64,000 nucleotides of DNA from positions 16,089,205 to 16,153,204 of the forward strand of contig NC_069134.1 in the NCBI RefSeq assembly GCF_026914265.1. The letters run 5' to 3'. The notes below the pieces were generated by a model. That model made no database searches. It was not told the DNA's origin and saw nothing but the letters and a program-made list of their open reading frames with translations. Source of the DNA: Mya arenaria. Lineage: Eukaryota; Mollusca; Bivalvia; Myida; Myidae. This document shows, one piece after another, positions 11,478 through 24,300 of the stretch (position 1 is the first letter of the stretch; every line of letters starts with the position of its first letter). The position numbers were made by a program, and so were the translations under genes.

Positions 11478-12497
11478 TCATAAAGAGGACGACATTAAAG
11501 CATCGTTCACAGAGAGATAGTTAGGGTCTACAGGTTCATCATCTATAAACTGGTATATAGAAATATCCGAGTTATCTTTGGCTATTTTAATATCAACCAT
11601 GGACATACAGTTTCCATTGGTTTCGTCTAAGTCCCTTAGCCTGAGTCTGGCAGGTCTTCTAGCCGATTCATCACAATGCTCTATATCAACTTTCACAGAA
11701 TGTTTAGAATGTTCACCTGTGTCACAGAGGACACCAGCATGTGTTGCACTTTTAGCGATGCCGCTGTATGCTGTTTTCTTTGGTTCTATTATTCTCGCAT
11801 CACTACTCAGATTTCTCAGGTGTCTACTACCAATGCATCCCTCCGTGTCATTCTCCTTATCCTGTTCTTGAACCGTGTCTAAAGTTGCAGCACTGGACTC
11901 TTTAAGGTTTTCCTTGGAGTTCATAAACAGGAAGGAGAATCCCATCTTTCCAAGGGTGTTATCCATTAAACTTAACTTCCGGTTTGGGATATTCTGCGAT
12001 GGAGGAGGGGGGGTCCTCTTCGGCAAGAAACCAAGACTTCGCCTTCGTTTGCGCTCCTTCTTATGAGGTTTAGGATTAGTGAGTTCCTCTTCAAATTCCT
12101 TCTGCAGCTGTATCAGTTGCATTTTCTCTTCATACATTCGGATGCTTTCTTCGTATTTTCTCATTTCCCTGAGCAGATGGTTTTTGTGACCTTCAAGTTT
12201 CAAACTCCGTTCAGACTTGATATATTTTCCCGTTTCTTCATCCTGATGTCTGTACTTTTTCCCCTTACCTTTCACCCGGTTAGCTAGAGTACAAAACACA
12301 CCGAACACGGAATAAACCACAAGTGTGCAGATTATAAACTTCAGAGCACCGACGTCATCGTATTTGCCGGGACGTGGTGTCGTAGACGTTACGTTTTTAG
12401 CGTCGATGTCTTTAATTCTCACAAGTCGAACTATATCATACTCATTAAAATTTGTTACGTTAATAGTCAATACGCGTTCGTTTTTCACTTTCTTCAT
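11478..12497 (-). CDS. Orphan single-pass membrane protein with basic, coiled-coil cytoplasmic region
   Basis: Uninterrupted frame of 339 residues. Residues 1-50 are polar, with NVT glycosylation sites at 13 and 35. A hydrophobic helix at about 51-72 is followed at once by KGKGKKYR, so by the positive-inside rule the C-terminal part is cytoplasmic. Residues about 93-138 are rich in K, E, R, L and M and look like a coiled coil. A very basic KKERKRRR stretch and a PPPPSQ stretch follow at about 145-170. The rest is Ser-rich and acidic. There is no clear signal peptide. The open frame continues some 45 codons upstream of the ATG, so this may be the last exon of a longer minus-strand gene. I do not recognise the family. 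The topology resembles small accessory subunits such as KCNE, but there is no motif match to support that. Confidence 0.6.
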   Translation of the reverse strand: MKKVKNERVLTINVTNFNEYDIVRLVRIKDIDAKNVTSTTPRPGKYDDVGALKFIICTLVVYSVFGVFCTLANRVKGKGKKYRHQDEETGKYIKSERSLKLEGHKNHLLREMRKYEESIRMYEEKMQLIQLQKEFEEELTNPKPHKKERKRRRSLGFLPKRTPPPPSQNIPNRKLSLMDNTLGKMGFSFLFMNSKENLKESSAATLDTVQEQDKENDTEGCIGSRHLRNLSSDARIIEPKKTAYSGIAKSATHAGVLCDTGEHSKHSVKVDIEHCDESARRPARLRLRDLDETNGNCMSMVDIKIAKDNSDISIYQFIDDEPVDPNYLSVNDALMSSSL

Positions 12498-12549
12498 TGT
12501 GAATAGTACACAGCTTGCTCTTTCGTATTCCAGATTCGTATTTTGATAT

Positions 12550-14470
12550 AATTTTGATCCAAAACAACTATGACATCATACTGATCGCCTCATGTACTTC
12601 CCAGTCTTCCATGAAACGTTTATTGTTTATTGAAACATGAAATATATCCGAAATAATTTGGCATTCACTCAATGGTATGTATTTTCCAACTTAAGAATAC
12701 AATTCGCACGCTATGCTTGCTACACGCGTCTCCATTTACAATAAAGGTCTCCGACCTGGGGGTCTTAATGTGTCAGACATAAAAAGCAAATACAAAAATT
12801 AATTAAGCTTTGATTAAAATGCAAACACATGCTTGTTAGAGATTTTTTATTTACTAACGTATTCAAATACCATAACATTATTTCTTAAGATACTTGAAAT
12901 TCAATCATAGTCTTTAAAATAAAGTAGTTTTATCTTACTCCACTCGAATATTTGTACTATCTGTCTCTATTAATTATTTTTTAGATACCAGATTTTTATA
13001 ATAATGAAATATCGTAAAGGTCGATTTCACATGAATACGTTCCTTATAAATCAGTACATACAGCGACAAAGTTAATTTATGAAAGCAAATTAGGTATCGA
13101 TTTGTCAAAACTATTCATTTTGAAATCCTTACAATTTTAGTGATTAATTAGTGAGTCGAATGTCTAACTCTTAGTTGCTTTTCGAAAACTTAATATATAG
13201 CTTGTTGAAACATTCTACATTTTGATAATTTGAACACAATAGTTAACGATATTGAATCGCCTTTTCATAGTTGAACGTGTTTAACAAATTAGATTAATTC
13301 AAAATCTCTTATACTTTAAAAGTTGTTGTTCCGCATTTAGAGACGAAAAAGTCACAGCTGTATACTGTACATAACTTGGTATGCTGTGCAGGAACATTTG
13401 AAGACTTTCGATATAACTTCACAGTATCTACAAGGCGCACGGCTTCATGTACAGCCATAACACTGCAATATATACTGTGAGTCCACATTCACTACATGAT
13501 CTGAACACAAGCATTGTTCTATGAAATAATTTGACTAATGGTGTTTGGTTGAACCAATATCTTACATAGTCAGTCAGAGACCAATACCTTGCATAGTCAG
13601 TCAGAGACATATACATCGCAAAGTCAGCCAGAGGCGTATAGTTCATATTCATAAAGAAGCAAATTCATTGTTTTCGTATATGTGACCAATCATGAGGGAA
13701 GGGGGATCAAATTTGAAGACAGTTCACATTAAATCGTTTTCCATGTTTAGAATTTAAGATAAATGTTAAAGTTGTAACTGCGTACGAGCTAAAATGATAA
13801 ATTATGATACTGGTGGCTTCAGTTTACATCTATTTAATAAATGATTGTCAACAAAACAGTGATTCCCCTTTCATCTGCTTAAAGATGATATCATTCGCAA
13901 GTCTGAAATTATGTTTAACAAATCATATATCAGTATGTTTACATGCAAATTCCCATGATGATGTTTTGTTCACTAGGTTTTTATGCATTGTTGGCCTGGA
14001 ACCAACTCTGATTATTAAACAATAGTTTTGCATCTGTTTGAACAAGTACACTGCCTTTTTGCATCAAGCCCTTTTCCTTGGACACGTGTAGTGAAGACTC
14101 TGAGTAGAGCCATCGCTGTGGACTTGCCAACTTTAATTTCAACATTGTTGTCTTTGACATGCTCCCTCGTGAACACACTAAATGGGCTGTAGGCTTCAGG
14201 ACTACAAACTAATGTTCATTTTCCGTGAAAAGGCATCAAAAAATACCTTGTGCTTTAAGTTTAAGATTCCACACAATGATACATGCAATTATATAGTGTT
14301 TTATGTCATAAATCAATATCTATATCAAAATGTAAATGATATGAAGAAGACAAAACATTTTTGAACGTTGTTGTAAGGGTAGCATGTATAACCTATCCGT
14401 ATTCATCCGTAATGCATATGGTGATGGGTCTTTTCAAGTTTGAAATTGGCTTTATGAGTCTCCTGAAAAA
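12550..14470. other. Intergenic stretch with no recognised gene
   Basis: AT-rich. Around 13550-13640 there are three imperfect copies of a 30-bp unit containing CATAGTCAGTCAGAGAC. On the minus strand near 14040-14170 a short open stretch contains a cysteine-rich peptide (KRQCTCSNRC), which could be an exon or transposon relic but is too short to assign. Exons of the gene at 11478-12497 might also lie here; none could be defined. Confidence 0.4.
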
Positions 14471-14477
14471 CTCCAGC

Positions 14478-17400
14478 CATTGGAAACAAACCGGCTTGCT
14501 GTTATAACCGCCCAGCACGGGGATGGAGACCGACCTGCTGGTGTCACTGCCCAGCTCGAGGTTGAAGGCCGGATTGCTGGTGTCACCGCCCAGCTAGGGT
14601 TTGAAGGCCGGCTTGCTTGTGTAACCACCAAGCTCGTGAGAGAGACTGGCTTGCTCGTGTCACTGCGCAGCACGGGGTTGGAGACCGGCCTGCTGGTGTC
14701 AGCGCCTAGCTAGGGGATGAAGGCCAGCTTGCTGGTGAAACCGCTCAGCTAGGGAATGTAGACCGGCTTGCTGGTGTCACAGCACAGCTCGGAGATAGAG
14801 ACCAGCTTGTTGCTGTCACCGCCCACCACGGGGATGGAGGCCGGCTTGCGGGTGTCACCACCCAGCCCGGGGATGGAGACCGGCTTGCTGTTTTTACCGC
14901 CCAGCCCGGCGATGGAGACCGGCTTGCTGGTGTCACAGCACAGCTCGGAGATAGAGACCGGCTTGTTGCTGTCACCGCTCAGCCCGGGGATGGAGGCCGG
15001 CTTGCGGGTGTCACCACCCAGCCCGGGGATGGAGACCGACTTGCTGTTTTCACCGCCCAGCCCGAGAATGGAGACCGACTTGCTGGTGTCACCGCCCAGC
15101 TCGTGGATGGAGACCGGCTTTCTGGTGTCACCGCCCAGCACGGGGATGAACACGAGCTTGCTGGTGTCACCGCCTAGTCCGGGGATGGAGACCGGCTTGC
15201 TGGTGTCACCGCAAAGCCCGGGGATGGAGACCGGAATTCTGGTATTACCGCTCATCAAGAGGATGGGGACCGGAATGCTGGTGTCACCGCCCAGCCCGGG
15301 GATGGAGACCGGAATTCTGGTATTACCGCTCATCAAGAGGATGGAGACCGGCTTGCTGGTGTCACCGCCCAGCCCGGGGATGGAGACCGGAATTCTGGTT
15401 TTACCGCTCATCAAGAGGATGGGGACCGGAATGCTGGTGTTACCGCCCAGCACGTGGATGGAGACCGGCTTGCTGGTGTCACCGCCCAGCTCGAGGATGG
15501 AGACCGGCTTGCTGGCGTCACCGCCCAGCTCGAGGATGAAGACCGGCTTGTTCGTGTAACCGCCAAGCCCGGGAATGGAGACTGGCATGCTGGTGTTACC
15601 GCTCAGCACGTGGATGGAGACCGGCTTGCTGGCGTCACCGCCCAGCTCGAGGATGAAGACCGGCTTGTTCGTGTAACCGCCCAGCCCGGGGATGGGGACC
15701 GGCTTGCTGGTGTCACCGCCCAGCCCGGGGATAGAGACTGGCTTGCTGGCGTCACCGCCCAGCTCGAGGATGAAGACCGGCTTGTTCGTGTAACCGCCCA
15801 GCCCGGGGATGGAGACCGGTATGCTGGTCTCACCGCCCAGCCTGGGGATGGAGACCGGCTTGCTGGTGTCACCGCCCAGCACGTGGATGGAGACCGGCTT
15901 GCTGGTGTCACCGCCCAGCACGTGGATGGAGACCGGCTTGCGGGTGTCACCGCCCAGCACGAGGATGGAGACCGGCTTGCTGGTGTCACCGCCCAGCACG
16001 TGGATGGAGACCGGCTTGCTGGTGTCACCGCCCAGCCCGGGGATGGAGACCGGCTTGCTGGCGTCACCGCCCAGCTCGAGGATGAAGACCGGCTTGTTCG
16101 TGTAACCGCCCAGCCCGGGGATGGAGACCGGCTTGCTGGTGTCACCGCCCAGCCCGGGGATGGAGACCGGCTTGCTGGTGTTACCGTCCAGCACGTGGAT
16201 GGAGACCGGCTTGCTGGTGTCACCGTCCAGCACGTGGATGGAGACCGGCTTGCTGTTGTAACCTCCCAGCCCGCGGATGGAGACCGGCTTGCTGGTGTCA
16301 CCGCCCAGCTCGAGGATGGAGACCGGCTTGCTGGTGTCACCGCCCAGCTCGAGGATGGAGACCGGCATGCTGGCGTCACCGCCCAGCTCGAGGATGGAGA
16401 CCGGCTTGTTCATGTAACCGCCCAGCCCGGGGATGGAGACTGGCATGCTGGTGTTACCGCTAATCAAGGGGAGTGAGACCGGCTTGCTGGTGTTACCGCC
16501 CAACACGTGGATGGAGACCGGCTTGCTCGTGTTACCACCCAGCACGTGGATGGAGACCGGCTTGCTAGCGTCACCGCCCAGCTCTAGGATAGAGACCGGT
16601 ATGCTGGTGTCACCGCCCAGCCCGGGGATGGAGACCGGCATGCTGGTGTTACCGCCCAGCACGTGGATGGAGACCGGTTTGCTAGCGTCACCGCCCAGCT
16701 CTAGGATGGAGACCGGTATGCTGGTGTCACCGCCCAGCCCGGGGATGCAAACCGGCTTGCTGGTGTCACCGCCCAGCCCGGGGATGGAGACCGGCTTGCT
16801 GGTGTCACCGCCCAGCCCGGGGATGGAGACCGGCTTGCTGGTGTCACAGTACAGCTCGGAGATAGAGACCGGCTTGTTGCTGTCACCGCCCTGCCCGGGG
16901 ATGGAGGCCGGCTTGCGGGTGTCACCACCCAGCCCGGGGATGGAGACCGGCTTGCTGTTTTCACCGCCCAGCCCGGGGATGGAGACCGGCTTGCTGGTGT
17001 CACCGCCAAGCTCGGGGTTGGAGGCCGGCTTGCGGGTGTCACCACCCAGCCCGGTGATGGAGACCGGCTTGCTGTTTTCACCGCCCAGCCCGGGGATGGA
17101 GACCGGCTTGCTGGTGTCACCGCCCAGCTCGTGGATGGAGACTGGCTTGCTGGTGTCACCGCCCAGCACGGGGATGAACACGAGCTTGCTGGTCTCACCG
17201 CCCAGCTCAGGGTAAGAGACTGGCTTGCTGGTGTCACGACCAAACCCGCGGATGAAGACCGGCTTGCTGGTGACAGCGCCCAGCTAGGGGATGGACACAG
17301 GCTTACTGGTGTCGGCGACCAGCTAAGGGATGGAGACCGGTATGCTGGTGTCACCGCCCAGCTCGGGGTTGGAGACCGGCTTGCTGGTGTCACCGCCCAC

Positions 17401-18393
17401 CACGGGGATGGAGACCGGCTTGCTTGTGTAACCGCCCAACACGGGGATGGAGAGCGGCTTGCTGGAGTCACCGCCCAGCACGTGGATGGAGACCGGCTTG
17501 CTGGTGTCACCACCCACCACGGGGATGGACACCGGCTTGCTTGTGTAACCGCCCACCACGGGGATGGAGACCGGCTTGCTTGTGTAACCGTCAAGTCCAT
17601 GGAAGGAGACCTGCATGCAGGTGTCACCGCCCAGCTCGTGGATGGAGACCGACTTGCTGGAGTCTCCGCTAACCACGGGGATGGAGACCGGTATGCTAGT
17701 GTCACCGCCTTGCTCGAGGATGGAGACCGGCTTGCTTGTGTAACCGCCAAGTCCGGGGAAGGAGACCTGCATGCGGGTGTCACTGCCCAGCTCGTGGATG
17801 GAGACCGGTATGCTGGTGTAATCGCCCAGCCCCGGAATTGAGACCGGCTTGCTGGTGTCACCGCCCAGCTCGAGGATTAAGACCGGCTTGCTCGGGTCAC
17901 CGTCCAGCACGGGGATAGAAACCGGTATGCTGGTGTAACCGCCCAGCCCGGGGATGGAAACCGGTATGCTGGTGTAACCACCCAGCCCGGGGATGGAGAC
18001 CGGCTTGCTGGCGTCACCGCCCAGCTCGAGGATGAAGACCGGCTTGTTCGTGGAACCGCCCAGCCCGGGGATGGACACCGGCTTGCTGGTGTTACCGCCC
18101 AGCTCGAGGATGAAGACCGGCTTGCTCGTGTCACCGCCCAGCTCGGAGATGGAAACCAGCTTGCTGGTGTCACCGCCCAGCTCGGAGATGGAAACCAGCT
18201 TGCTGTTTTCACCGCCCAGCCCGGGGATGGAGACCGGCATGCTGGTGTTACCACTCATCAAGAGGATGGGAACCAGCTTGCTGGTGTTACCGCCCAGCAC
18301 GTGGATGGAGACCCGTATGCTGGTGTCACCGCCCAGTTCAAAGATGAAGACCGGCTTGCTCGTGTCACCGCCCAGCACGGGGATGGACACCGG
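14478..18393. repeat. 39-bp minisatellite, about 100 copies
   Basis: Tandem array of a GC-rich 39-bp unit, core ATGGAGACCGGCTTGCTGGT followed by GTCACCGCCCAGCCCGGGG, with point variants. The length is a multiple of three and the unit has no stop in several frames, so long open frames appear on both strands. On the minus strand 17181-14749 gives 810 residues and 18390-17323 gives 355 residues of a 13-residue repeat GLGGDTSKPVSIP. On the plus strand the frames read METGLLVSPPSPG or GDGDRLAGVTAQP. Stops break the array near 14718-14755 and 17285-17325. The sharp change from AT-rich flanks, the absence of a recognisable start context or splice sites, and openness in competing frames favour a minisatellite over a gene, but a coding exon cannot be excluded. 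Confidence 0.9.
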
Positions 18394-19431
18394 CTCATAA
18401 AAATTGGATGGTCTGAGGATGTTATAAGTTATAATACAACTAGTCTTTACACATGATACTTTCTTCAGTGTTTATTGAAAGCTTGTCCACAACAATAAGA
18501 GATATATGTTCAGTGTTTGATGACACACATTACCAAACGTCTTTTTATTTAAATGGAACTTGCTTCTTTGTGGCATTACACCTAGTTTCTTCTTTATAAC
18601 ACATAACCAAGTTTAAACATTTTTTATATGAATTCTTGGTAATACCTTTGGCGTGGATGATATACAAATATCTAAAAAGTTTGAAAATCATTGATGACGA
18701 AGGGGTAGTAATGTAAAAGTATTTCCATTTAACCTATATTAATCCATTAAAATGGCAAAACTTTCATAATATACGAATACAAGTATATATATTTTTTTTA
18801 TAATGATACTTCCTGTTTTTAATGTTAAGCCTACCAAAGATACAAGGAGAGAAACTGTATACTACTGTTCAAATCCTGGATGTTGAATATGCATTGATAT
18901 CGAGAAGCTGTGAACTTAATTTGCATAAATAACCGTGTTTTTCCTGCGCCTCTGATATCATAATTATCAATAAAATTGCAAAACTTGAGATCAATATGTT
19001 AAGTTTTTAAATTGCAAACATCCGCTACGTGACAGAAAATTGTAATCAAACATTGTCATTGTGGTATAGAGTTCTATAGGTAGTGGTTTTGGTTAAGTTC
19101 GTAGTAGTTTCTCTAGGCGAGTCGGCACTTCTAGAAATTTATCTATTTCCGACTGATCTAAATGTTCCTCTCCTCTTTGTTGGTTCTTAGAGAGCTTCTG
19201 ACTTAAGTATTATCACATTGTTGGCGTTAATAGTGTACCCCCGATGCTGAAGAAATTCATTGTTTTTTTCTTAGTTTGACATTTTTACTTTTTGCAATTT
19301 TCGATAGTACAGTTGTGAAGATTTCTGGCACAGTACACAGAGGTCTGTTGATTGCTGTACTTAATACCATTTGGATATTGCCTCACCATATTTTGATAAA
19401 TTCCGCAGGGCAAACTTTATTAAACAGATCG

Positions 19432-19434
<3 letters not shown>

Positions 19435-19483
<49 letters not shown>

Positions 19484-19541
19484 TTTAATCATCACCATCA
19501 TCACCATCATCACCATCAACAACAACAACATCATCAGCAGC
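19435..19541. repeat. (ATC)n microsatellite with CAA and CAG tail
   Basis: ATC trinucleotide run grading into ACC, CAA and CAG triplets. It yields poly-Ser, poly-Ile and poly-Met frames that are artefacts. Confidence 0.9.
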
Positions 19542-20659
19542 GGCGGCAGCAAAACAGCAGCATAATGATTTCCTTTAAATCAATTTCGGGCCAAAAGTCT
19601 CTTGTCACATAAGGCACAATTGTTATACGTGTTGCCATGGAAATGTATTATGAGATATCAACAAAGTAAATGTAATAAGATTTCACTGACAGTACGATTT
19701 TGGTTATACAACTTTAATATATACACTTGTCAAACACACATACTTCAAAAATATACATTGTATAAATATCATCACGTCACTTCTGCGCATATACAAAGTG
19801 ACTTAATTAATAGACCCCATGGTTTACGACATTAAAATTGCACATATTTAAAACTTTCAGGACTGAGAAATGAATTTCAAGCGTTTTAAGGGCATTTAAT
19901 TTCTAAACGTTTTGTATTTTAGTCCCTAAATGGACTTTCAGAGATGCGCATTTACTTCATGAAAAAAAGAAAGCAAAAGAAGAAAAGACTTAATATATAA
20001 CGCTTCCATCGGACATGTTTTTCATACTATTGATGCTGTTCGCACTGTTCGTTCACGTCACGAACTATTTATCACCTTTACAGACGGGGATTTCCTGAAC
20101 TCCTTCTTTTTTAAGGTTTAAACATATCAAAATAGATGATGCAGACAGAATGAGATGCCGTTACATGTTTGTTCATATTTGCGAATATGACTTGTTAATA
20201 CGCACTAAAAAACGGGGTATCAAATGTCCTTAAAATTACCCACCATCCATTAAAACTTCTGTACCAATCCATGGTAGTGTACCTGTTGCAAAGAAAACAG
20301 AATGATGCAGTAATATTTGACACTTAGGTCAGCATTTTTCAACGGGTTTGAAGAATTTAATTACATTTTATGATGGTATGACGTTACAGATGTTTTCATA
20401 TTTTGCGCATGAACAAAACCTCGTTTGTCGGGCTTGGGCTGGGTTTGTGGGTTGATGGGGTTGTAATGGCGCCAGAATGGATGGGGCATGAGTTGGCGAG
20501 AATTGGTGTGGCGAAATACACTGATTTAGTATACATATATAACCACGCTATGTTCAAGTCAATCAGTTTTTTTAGACTAAGGAGTAACTTGTTAAGCACT
20601 CTTGTAGTATACCATTTTGTAAAACACGTTATTTATTCGGATAGAAAAGGTGAGCTTAA

Positions 20660-20878
20660 AGAGGCATACTCTATTATTTCATCGAGTATCATCGAAGAGG
20701 CATTTATAATTATTTTACCGATTATATTCAAAGAGGGGCATATAATTAAGTTATCGATAATTTTCAAAGAGGCACATATCATTAATTTATCGATAATATT
20801 CAAAGAGGCATATATCATTCATTTATCGATTATTATCAAACGGGAATACATAATTCATTTATCGAAGGCACTTTAATG
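20660..20878. repeat. 36-bp tandem repeat, about six copies
   Basis: Imperfect copies of a 36-bp unit containing CAAAGAGGCATATATCATT and TTTATCGAT. Period and divergence are judged by eye. Confidence 0.75.
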
Positions 20879-21311
20879 TTAACTCTTTATTAACATTTTT
20901 ATTCGAGTACGCAATACGAAAGACCGGTTTTGTATAAAGCATAAATGTTCCACGATGTGATAATTTTGTTTTCGAAGAGGAGCGAATCTCGAAAATGGAT
21001 TAAAATGTTTATAATCTAGGTATCGGTTACCTGTGAACAAGGACATCTAATTTAAATCAGTAATGTAAGCTAGGTATAGCAGGTGCTATCGATGTTGTGT
21101 CTGACCCTTTAGCTGCTGTCAGGATCGGGTTCTGGAGAAAATGAAAACAAATGCTGAATAAATTGCTCCATTTTTGCAAAGTATTTGCAAATAGCTTATA
21201 TTGTCATCTATACCTTGGACCGGGGTAGAAACTGTATATTGCCGGTACTGATGTCTGAAATTATTAATAATTATGTTTCAGTTTACCTTTGGAATCTTAC
21301 AGAACTGAGCA

Positions 21312-24300
21312 ATGATGGACAGGAGAGTTGTATTGGCCGCACTATTAGCCGGTATTCTCATTTGTTTCTTATTTAGCGTTTTATATGACTTTATGAAAGT
21401 AGATATGATGAGTGTTTTACAATTAAAGATTATTATTAATTTTTAGTTGGCAAAAGGTTCACTAAATACATTCTGAATAAACGTATAAACTCTTAACTAA
21501 TATTATTTCTACTAAACTATCAACTGATCAATATAACTGCCTGTAAGAAATCTTAAACTATTAATAATATCTAGATTGATAAAACCATATTTATTAATAA
21601 GATTTTGTACAGGTTCGTTGACGATGGTATCGTCACTTCTATGCACTGGGCACTGTGACGTCAACGGATGTCAAGATGACGTCATGTGCGTTGCGTGCGC
21701 TGCAGGATATTGGGGCTTTCACTGTAACATCACCTGCCCCGCTGAGTGCACGAGTGATGGATGTGTACGAGAACACGGGCAGTGTATGTCGTGCAGGACC
21801 GGTTATTATGGTGAATATTGCACCGATGTGTGTTCGGATATTGCTAATGAGAATTGTGAAAAAGAAGTATGCGATCGGCAAGACGGTATGATTTGCCAGA
21901 CCTGTGCTGATGGTCTGTTCGGACCAACCTGTGACAACCAGTGCCCAGGGAACTGTTCGAAATGCAGCGAGTTTGACGTTTGTTCAGTTTGTAAGCCCAA
22001 CTTCTGGGGAGATACGTGTGAAAACGAATGCACCGAAGACAGTTGCCCAGTATGTAACAAGTTAAATGGGCAATGCGAGGTATGTGATCCAGGGTCTTAT
22101 GGTCAGAACTGTACCATTGCGTGTCCAGCCTGGTGTGAAGCGTGTGATATGGATTCGGGTGACTGTAAACTGTGCCCTCCTAAGAAATACGGGTCGGAAT
22201 GTGACCAGGTTTGTGACATTGCAAATTGCAAGTCAATCCGATGCGATCGCGATGGTATCTGTGTTGAGTGTATGGATGGTTTTTGGGGGTGGTACTGTGA
22301 GCCATGTGGTCAGTATTGTGACGGAACGTGTGATGAAGTGACGGGAAGATGTCCGGCCTGTATACACGGACGATGGGGCAAGAGTTGCGAAGACACTTGC
22401 ACTCTGAATTGCAGTGACCAATGCGATAGGGACACTGGGAAATGCCTTACTTGCCCTGGCGGTTTCTGGGGCGGACAGTGTGAATATGAGTGTCCGTATC
22501 CCTGTAATAATTTATGTAATGTGGAGACCGGTACGTGCACGGTATGTCCACTTGGGTGGTGGGATCATAACTGCGACCAACTTTGCCTGGGCGGAAATTG
22601 CACGCGGTGTGAAAGGACCATGGGCGAGTGTATGGAATGTGTTGAGGGTTTAATGGGCGTTGACTGTGCCCAGCCATGTGGAGCAGGATGTGCCGGAAAT
22701 TGTCTGCGAGGGTCGGGGATCTGCCTTGGATGTGAAAGCGGTAAATATTTAGCACTGGCAATAATGGCTTGTGGTATAATTGTATATGCTTATTGCTAAT
22801 TATTGGTAATATTGTTTTCAAAATCGAAAGGATTAACCGCCAATATAATCGTAAATGACATTTTTATTCGTTTCATGTAGGTTTTCATGGAGATTTATGC
22901 GATCTTCAATGTTCGAACTCGTGTCAAGGTGCTTGTCAACAAAAGAGCGGAACCTGCCTCCGCTGTCAAGATGGCTACTGGGGTTCTTTCTGTGAGAACA
23001 ATTGCCCAAACGGCTGCTCCGTATGTTCATGGTCAGATGGAAGCTGTTTGCACTGTGATCAGGGTCGCGGGGGAGTTAACTGCAGTCAATATTGCGGTAT
23101 CGCAGGGGAAACTTGTCTAGAAGAGCGCTGTGCCCTGGGAGGAGAAGTACAATGTTTGAAATGTGCTGATGGGTTTTGGGGCTTTGACTGCGGAAATGAA
23201 CTCATCCCAAACTATTGCAAAGAAGACAAAGTTGACATCTTAACAGGAGAATGTGTTAGCTGCGATGCCAGCTATTGGGGTGTGGGCTGCTTGAATGAAT
23301 GCCCACTACGATGCCCAGACTGTGACCTTCAGACTGGTGCGTGTCTGTCTTGTGTTCGTGGTTTCTATGGTGTCGACTGTGGATCTATTTGCGAAGTGGA
23401 GAATTGCGTAGGATTTTCCTGTGACAATAATTCAGGAGAATGTTTAGAGTGTACTCCTAACCACTGGGGACCAAACTGCGAATATAAATGCCGAGATGGA
23501 TGCGTGACATGTAACAAAATAACTGGGACTTGTGACACTTGTGGGGAGAACCTGTATGGGAGTAACTGTAAACTTGATTGTCCAAGCGGGTGCAAGCGGG
23601 GCTGTGACATGCAAACAGGGGTGTGTTATGATTGTGAACCAATGTGGTGGGGGCGGTTTTGTAACAAAACGTGTTCCCATAGCAACTGCGCCTCGTGCGA
23701 CCAGCATTCCGGGGAATGTCGGGAGTGCTTGGCGGGTAAATGGGGGTCGCAGTGTGAGAAGGCATGCACCGGAAATGGATGCAAGATGTGTGCCATGGAG
23801 ACGGGAATTTGCTTTCAATGCTTAGAAGGAAGTTGGGGTGATATGTGTCAGTACGCATGCGCGGATGATTGCGCTTGTTGCAATACATTGGATGGAATCT
23901 GCGAGCCGTGCACCAAGCAGCAATCTTCCGGTAGCCTGTTTTCTACGTTGAGACTTTTTTTTATTTATTTATGAAATTTTTCAATGATAATTCTATTTTA
24001 TTCAATTGAACAGAAAGCAGATCGATAAAATGTGTGATATATTCTTTTTATCAGTTTTCCTTTAAAATATAACATGGTAAAAGACTGAATAGCCTTTAAC
24101 CAACATTGTTTTAAAAACATATCAAAAGTTATGTTTCTTAAACAATGAATCGTTTACCTACATATATAGTTACCCCCCTTTTTACGCATCTTCAGCCGCT
24201 CCTGCTGGTTCCATACACATGGAGACTCTGGGCGTCTCGGTGGCCGTCTCCGTCGGCGTCACGCTGGTGGCCGTCATCATTCTCGTCGTCATCGTCATAA

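Larger units (their letters stand above)
18400..21300. other. Intergenic stretch with short repeats only
   Basis: AT-rich, no recognised exon. It contains the ATC microsatellite near 19.44 kb and the 36-bp repeat near 20.66-20.88 kb, listed separately. The 157-codon frame at 20403-20876 runs into that repeat and shows no domain. Confidence 0.5.

Noticed and set aside
14040-14180. Cysteine-rich minus-strand peptide KRQCTCSNRC as a zinc-finger exon
   Set aside because: The open stretch is under 50 codons, without clear splice sites or neighbouring motif parts.
15454-16476. 340-codon plus-strand frame in the 39-bp array
   Set aside because: It is one of several simultaneously open frames of the same minisatellite, and nothing favours it over the longer minus-strand frame.
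20403-20876. 157-codon plus-strand frame
   Set aside because: The last third is a 36-bp tandem repeat, and the first part shows no domain, signal peptide or splice support.
22447-22821. Minus-strand frames across the EGF exons
   Set aside because: They are antisense shadows of the EGF-repeat coding exons, which are supported by signal peptide, module pattern and splice phases.
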